Below are positions 50,170-54,049 of a DNA stretch of 54,049 nucleotides, one piece after another. The DNA comes from JAADHI01 sp964451325 (GTDB lineage: Bacteria > Nitrospirota > Nitrospiria > SBBL01 > JAADHI01). The notes below the pieces were generated by a model, which was given only the letters and a program-made list of their open reading frames with translations, had not been told where the DNA came from and did no database searches. Location of the stretch: contig CAYVHO010000017.1 in assembly GCA_964451325.1 (NCBI GenBank), positions 1 through 54,049 on the forward strand, written 5' to 3'. Made by a program: the position numbers and the translations under genes. Position 1 is the first letter of the stretch, and each line of letters starts with the position of its first letter.

Positions 50170-50203
50170 AGGATTTGCCGTGAGAGATTCAATCCGGATT
50201 TTT

Positions 50204-51388
50204 TCAGATCAATTCGAGCTTTTTGCCGATGGTCTCGAGTTTTTCGAGGGCAAAGGTGAGATCTTCTTTTGAATGTGCGGCCGAGATTTGAACACGGATG
50301 CGGTCGCATCCTTCTGGCACGACAGGATAAGAAAAGGCGACGGCGTAAATTCCCGCATCAAACAAGGCCTGAGACATTTTTTTTGCTTGCACAGGGTCAC
50401 CAATCAGGATGGGAATGATCGGGTGAATGCCACGTTTGATGATGAAGCCGCGTTGATTTAAACCCTCGCGAAAAAAGGCCGTATTCTCCCAAAGCTTTTC
50501 ACGCAGCATCGATTTTGATGAAATGAGATCAATGGCTTTTTTCGCAGCGGCGGCGATCATGGGGGGGATGCTGTTTGAAAAAAGATAGGGCCGAGAGTGT
50601 TGTCGCAGTAAGTCGATGAGCGGTTTTCGACCCGAAGTAAAGCCCCCAGAGGCCCCACCCAGTGCTTTTCCCAATGTGCTGGTGATGAGATCCACACGCC
50701 CCATTACAGCACAATGTTCAATACTGCCGCGTCCGCCTTCTCCCATAATCCCCGTGGCGTGAGAATCATCGACCATAACCAGCGCTTTGTATTTTTCTGC
50801 CAGATCACATATTTCAGCAAGCGGGGCAATCTCGCCATCCATCGAAAACACGCCATCTGTTGCCACAATACGCAAACGGTATTTTTGTGAATTTTTGAGC
50901 AGACATTCCAGATCATCCATATCCATATGTCGATAACGATAGCGTTTGGCTTTGCAGAGGCGAATGCCATCAATGATCGACGCATGATTGAGCGTATCGG
51001 AAATGATCGCGTCTTCTTCCGAAAACAAGGTTTCAAACAAACCCGTATTGGCGTCAAAACAAGACGAATAAAGAATCGTCGCGTCCGTTTCTAAAAATTG
51101 GCTGACGCGGTTTTCAAGCGACTGATGCAGATCTTGTGTGCCGCAGATAAAACGCACAGAGGCCATCCCGTAGCCTCGTGTTTGTAGGGCATCTATCGCA
51201 GCGTCAATGATTTCTGGGTGATTGGCTAATCCTAAATAATTATTTGCACAGAGGTTGAGCATTTCACGGCCTGCCACCTTGATCTGGGCATTCTGTGCTG
51301 TGGCAATCAGGTGTTCTTTTTTTTTGAGTCCTTGTTGTTGGATTTCTTTTAATTGTTTTGAAAAAATAGCGGTACTTTGTTCGTTCAT
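50204..51388 (-). CDS. kbl: Glycine C-acetyltransferase (2-amino-3-ketobutyrate CoA ligase)
   Basis: Kbl converts 2-amino-3-oxobutyrate and CoA to glycine and acetyl-CoA, the second step of threonine breakdown. The 394 residues match E. coli Kbl (398): NLCANNYLGLANHPEII, GYGMASVRFICGTQDLHQ, DTLNHASIIDGIRLCKA, VMVDDSHATGIMGEGGRG, and the PLP-lysine in STLGKALGGASGGF. The first-step gene tdh lies upstream on the same strand, the reverse of the E. coli order. A MITE-like element occupies most of the spacer between them, ending about 13 bases before the kbl start, where CAGGAAAA serves as ribosome site. Confidence 0.95.
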   Translation of the reverse strand: MNEQSTAIFSKQLKEIQQQGLKKKEHLIATAQNAQIKVAGREMLNLCANNYLGLANHPEIIDAAIDALQTRGYGMASVRFICGTQDLHQSLENRVSQFLETDATILYSSCFDANTGLFETLFSEEDAIISDTLNHASIIDGIRLCKAKRYRYRHMDMDDLECLLKNSQKYRLRIVATDGVFSMDGEIAPLAEICDLAEKYKALVMVDDSHATGIMGEGGRGSIEHCAVMGRVDLITSTLGKALGGASGGFTSGRKPLIDLLRQHSRPYLFSNSIPPMIAAAAKKAIDLISSKSMLREKLWENTAFFREGLNQRGFIIKRGIHPIIPILIGDPVQAKKMSQALFDAGIYAVAFSYPVVPEGCDRIRVQISAAHSKEDLTFALEKLETIGKKLELI

Positions 51389-51400
51389 GGTTTTCCTGTT

Positions 51401-51566
51401 TTAGGAAGCTCTGAATAAGTCATGAATTGCTTTTTCAAGGCAAAAATCCCCAGCTTTTTCGTTACGAATCTTGGAAATAGCGGGCTATTTCCCGTAATTT
51501 GCGCCTTAAATCTGAAGATTTTATCTCTCGAAAAATTCAACCCAGACTTAATCAGAGCTTCCCTTA
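51401..51566. mobile_element. MITE-like element between tdh and kbl
   Basis: A 166-bp non-coding element with terminal inverted repeats: AGGAAGCTCTGAATAAGTC at the kbl side and AGGGAAGCTCTGATTAAG at the tdh side. The inside has a hairpin GAAATAGC/GCTATTTC. The first 25 bases (51403-51427) are the exact inverse of part of the short element at 26764-26808. No transposase is inside, so it would need one in trans. The tdh stop codon TAA is the last three bases of the element. Confidence 0.7.
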
Positions 51567-52655
51567 GAAAGGGGGAGGTGTAAGGGGCCGTTTTTTTATT
51601 TCTTTCAAAAGTGCTGAATTTAAAACCAGCACCACTTTTGCGGCTTTGCGCGGCATGGCTTCCATCAAAGCAAAACCTTGTTCAAAATCATCAAAATCAA
51701 GAAAATGGGTTAGAACTGGTCGAGGGTTTAATCGCCCTGATTCAAGCAAGTCCGCCATTTGCCGCCAGGTTTCAAACATGAGTCTTCCGCTGATGCCAAA
51801 AAGTCGGATACCTTTAAAAATAATCTGATCACTAAAGTCAATGGGAACAACTGAAGACGGCAGACCAAAGGCGGAAAAGCGTCCCCCCTTTCTCAAAGCA
51901 TTGAGTCCCTCAGAAATGGCTTGTGGATTGCCGGACATTTCCAGCAGCACATCTGCACCGATGCCATTGCATTCATCTTGGATCACTTGAACAACATCCT
52001 CTTTTTGCGTATGAATGACACGATCCACACCCAAAAGTTTTGCAATATCAAGGGTTAAAGGGTTGAGTCCGCTGAGGATGATTTTTTGAGCGCCTGCGGC
52101 CCGTGCTACACCTGCGGCAAACAAACCCACAGGCCCATCGCCCAAAATCGCGACGTTTTGATCTTTCACCGGTTCCAGCAATGTGGCATAAACGGCATTG
52201 CCGAGCGGGTCTTGGATGCACGCAATTTCAGGTGGCAAATCCGGCGCATTTTTCCAAAGACTGCGCGCCGGGATGACGACGTATTCCGCAAAACAACCAT
52301 CGCGGTCGATGCCCAATATTTGAAGGTTGTTGCAAAGGTGTGGAATTCCTTTCAAACAGATCGCGCATTTTAAACAGGGGATATGGCTGTCTGCAGTGAC
52401 GTGGTCTCCGATTTGAAACCGTCGGACGTCTTTTCCCAACGCGACGACATGCCCGGAAAACTCATGTCCGATGATTTGTGGCAAGTGCGTCACCCGTTTA
52501 CCGGCCCAGGCATCCCAACGGTCTAAATGAAGATCCGTCCCGCAGATGGAGACGATGTCTACTTGGATTAAGACCTCATCTGTCGCAGGTTGTGGTACGG
52601 GGGCTTCGATTATTTTGAGCCCCTTGCCTTTTTTGATTTTTGCGATGGCTTTCAT
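51564..52655 (-). CDS. tdh: L-threonine 3-dehydrogenase
   Basis: Tdh oxidises L-threonine to 2-amino-3-oxobutyrate with NAD+; kbl follows. The zinc alcohol-dehydrogenase fold is plain: catalytic zinc ligands Cys38 (SICGTDLHLD), His64 and Glu65 (GHEFSGH), structural zinc cysteines in CLKCAICLKGIPHLC, and the NAD site ILGDGPVGLFAAGVAR. I used the ATG at 52655, which matches E. coli Tdh; upstream in-frame codons would add unlike residues. The protein has 363 residues against 341 in E. coli, with an extra tail (LLKEIKKRPLTPPPF) whose stop codon is supplied by the MITE end. Insertion may have replaced the native end. Confidence 0.95.
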   Translation of the reverse strand: MKAIAKIKKGKGLKIIEAPVPQPATDEVLIQVDIVSICGTDLHLDRWDAWAGKRVTHLPQIIGHEFSGHVVALGKDVRRFQIGDHVTADSHIPCLKCAICLKGIPHLCNNLQILGIDRDGCFAEYVVIPARSLWKNAPDLPPEIACIQDPLGNAVYATLLEPVKDQNVAILGDGPVGLFAAGVARAAGAQKIILSGLNPLTLDIAKLLGVDRVIHTQKEDVVQVIQDECNGIGADVLLEMSGNPQAISEGLNALRKGGRFSAFGLPSSVVPIDFSDQIIFKGIRLFGISGRLMFETWRQMADLLESGRLNPRPVLTHFLDFDDFEQGFALMEAMPRKAAKVVLVLNSALLKEIKKRPLTPPPF

Positions 52656-52783
52656 TTGCAAGGACACCACTTTCAAATTAAAAAATCTTGAGAAATGTGG
52701 GGAAAAATGGAGCGACGCGGCTTTTCCGATCAATAAAAGCCAAGCGCAAATTTGACCGCTTCGGTTTTATCGGGATTCTCTGT

Positions 52784-52821
52784 AGACCTGTCGTCAAAAT
52801 GAAGTACAACGATACAGGTCT
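52784..52821. repeat. Hairpin 3' of the integrase gene
   Basis: AGACCTGT (52784-52791) and ACAGGTCT (52814-52821) are perfect reverse complements with a 22-nt gap that also holds CGT/ACG pairing. It lies 19 bases after the integrase stop on the minus strand. It may be a terminator without T tract, or a relic recombination site. Confidence 0.45.
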
Positions 52822-52839
52822 GGGCCTATTTCCAGATAC

Positions 52840-53841
52840 TTAAGCGTCATTTAGGCAATCCAGTGGGCTTTGAAGTGCCTCTATATTGTGTTGCATCACA
52901 TGTGTATAAATCTCAGTGGTTTTAACATTGGCATGTCCCAGCAAGGTTTGAAGTACCCGGATATTGACACCGTTTTCCAACATATGTGTCGCGAAACTGT
53001 GGCGCAGGGTGTGGCAAGCCACGCGCTTGTCAATATTGGCGCGATCGGCGGCCTGTTTGACCGCCTTTTGAAGACCCGACTCCAATACATGATGTCGCAT
53101 TTCTCGACCCGATCGCGGGTCTATAGATCTTTTTTTCGCAGGGAAGACATATTGCCAACGGGTTTCGCAGGCCGCGTTCGTCAATTTACGGGCTAAGGCC
53201 TCCTGCATGTATACACTGCCAAAACCCGCTTCAAGGTCTCGATGATGAAGCTTGATCACTTCGTCTATGTGGGATTTCAATACATTGCGGATATTTTTCG
53301 GCAGGATGGTCGTTCTGTCTTTGCCCCCTTTTCCACCCCGGACGAAGATCTTCTCCTGACCAAAATCAACATCCAGAATACGCAAGCGGATGCACTCCAT
53401 GAGACGCAGCCCTGAGCCGTAAAGGAGTTTCGCCATTAAGTCATGGGTGCCGTTTATTCTATGCAGAAGGCGCTGCACCTCCTCTTGTGTCAGTACCGTC
53501 GGGGGACGTGTTTGTTGTTTTGCCCGGGCGTGAGCAATTTTACCCGCGAGAGGGATATTCAGTACTTGGCGGTATAGAAAGACCAGGGCATTGAGTGCTT
53601 GCCGCTGTGTCGAGGCAGACACCTTCCCTTGTTTCGCAAGGCTTGATAAAAATCGTTCAACATGATAAGAATCGAGAGTCTTGGGGTGAGTCTTTCCACC
53701 AAAGAAATAAATATATCGCAGTATCCACTGGCAATATGCAGATTCCGTGCGGTAGGCGTAGTGATGGTAGCGCAAAACCTCCCGAACTTGCTCCATTAAC
53801 TTTAAATCGCGATTTGGGTGAAACTTGGGCTTGTTTTCCAT
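52840..53841 (-). CDS. intI: Integron integrase IntI
   Basis: A 333-residue tyrosine recombinase. The catalytic residues are Arg146 (YGSGLRLMECIRLR), Lys171 (RGGKGGKDR), His277 and Arg280 (CHTLRHSFATH), His303 (LLGHANVKTTE) and Tyr312 (IYTHV). The diagnostic integron patch between boxes is present at about 205-235 (GSVYMQEALARKL, CETRWQYVFPA), which XerC/XerD lack. An N-terminal SAM-like domain (VREVLRYHHYAYRTESAY, HFRL-type length) completes it. It captures and shuffles gene cassettes at attI. Transcription to the left places attI and the cassette array to the right of 53841, beyond the window end. It is intact and full-length. Confidence 0.95.
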   Translation of the reverse strand: MENKPKFHPNRDLKLMEQVREVLRYHHYAYRTESAYCQWILRYIYFFGGKTHPKTLDSYHVERFLSSLAKQGKVSASTQRQALNALVFLYRQVLNIPLAGKIAHARAKQQTRPPTVLTQEEVQRLLHRINGTHDLMAKLLYGSGLRLMECIRLRILDVDFGQEKIFVRGGKGGKDRTTILPKNIRNVLKSHIDEVIKLHHRDLEAGFGSVYMQEALARKLTNAACETRWQYVFPAKKRSIDPRSGREMRHHVLESGLQKAVKQAADRANIDKRVACHTLRHSFATHMLENGVNIRVLQTLLGHANVKTTEIYTHVMQHNIEALQSPLDCLNDA

Positions 53842-53861
53842 GTTTTTATCTCAATATCACG

Positions 53862-53989
53862 ATAAGCGGAAAATATCAATTAGAATTAAATTTATGGCAA
53901 CAATTTCCATGTTTAGATATTTAATATAAAAATAAGTGGAAAACTTTCCGTCTACAGCAAGTGATACCATGGAAAATTTTCCACTTATT
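53862..53989. promoter_or_regulatory. Repeated AAGYGGAAAA motifs upstream of intI (candidate attI/regulatory region)
   Basis: AATAAGTGGAAAACTTTCC at 53931-53949 and its inverse at 53971-53989 form a 19-bp inverted repeat with one mismatch and a 21-nt gap. A third related copy (ATAAGCGGAAAAT) is at 53862-53874. They lie between the integrase start and the presumed cassette side, where attI, the integrase promoter and the cassette promoter are expected. Integrase binds direct and inverted repeats in attI. I do not see a certain GTTRRRY core within the 208 bases available. Confidence 0.45.
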
Positions 53990-54049
53990 ACACTGTTGTA
54001 TTTGTCAAAAGCACAAAAAAGAAAATTGATTTTACGGTTTGGGTGGCCC

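Noticed and set aside
52840..53841. XerC/XerD or phage integrase
   Set aside because: The integron-specific patch with VYMQEALARKL and WQYVFPA is present.
1..54049. rRNA, tRNA and CRISPR arrays
   Set aside because: No regularly spaced repeats and no tRNA- or rRNA-like sequences were noticed on reading both strands; a tRNAscan or CRISPR search would be decisive.

Overview
The window is a chromosomal stretch of a Gram-negative bacterium. Lipobox lipoproteins, Sec and Tat signal peptides, a very large outer-membrane beta-barrel protein and an OmpA peptidoglycan-binding domain all point that way. Several genes match families best known from Proteobacteria (YcaQ, YehS/DUF1456, YbiT, Uup, FetB, Kbl/Tdh, HicAB). 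I see no rRNA, tRNA, CRISPR array, phage module or intact insertion sequence. I would place the organism among Proteobacteria, perhaps near Gammaproteobacteria, without naming a genus.

Layout. 0.2-8.7 kb: a YcaQ-type DNA glycosylase, a SulP anion transporter behind a hairpin-rich spacer, a HicAB toxin-antitoxin pair with a perfect operator palindrome, a truncated EthD remnant, a thiamine-diphosphate (acetolactate-synthase-like) enzyme paired with an aldehyde dehydrogenase, and a zinc-ribbon protein with a deoxyribosyltransferase/TIR-like domain. 8.7-11.6 kb (minus strand): a decayed SigJ/ECF41-type sigma factor behind an NTF2-like gene, YehS, a CpxP/Spy-like periplasmic protein and a TRL-like lipoprotein. 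11.9-20.3 kb: a minus-strand operon of two membrane proteins and two paralogous lipoproteins, divergent from a membrane Ser/Thr kinase and an FHA-domain sigma-54 activator. Sequences with exact -24/-12 geometry lie in front of the operon and in front of the secreted protein at 19.8 kb. 20.5-29.9 kb: housekeeping and stress genes (TVP38, a flavin disulfide reductase, FIST, the ABC-F proteins YbiT and Uup, a small basic protein, a J-domain protein, exported MsrA and MsrB).

30.2-46.3 kb is a compact surface-to-signalling locus. It holds three secreted proteins sharing a DUF11-like end domain, a 1982-residue outer-membrane protein (DUF11, SdrD-B, FlgD-like, OmpA, Ig-like, C-terminal barrel), an anchored FecR-domain protein, a histidine kinase, a response regulator with a degenerate GGDEF domain that keeps its c-di-GMP I-site, and a response regulator with an intact GGEEF domain. 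I infer one pathway that carries envelope information to c-di-GMP.

46.4-54.0 kb: a methyltransferase, a CHRD protein, FetB without FetA, an aminotransferase, the threonine-degradation genes kbl and tdh separated by a MITE-like element, and an integron integrase at the right edge. The integrase orientation puts attI and any gene cassettes just beyond the window. Two dispersed palindromic repeat families also occur: a hairpin element of about 118 bp with compensatory stem changes (two copies), and a TIR element (two copies) whose end supplies the stop codon of the gene it abuts.
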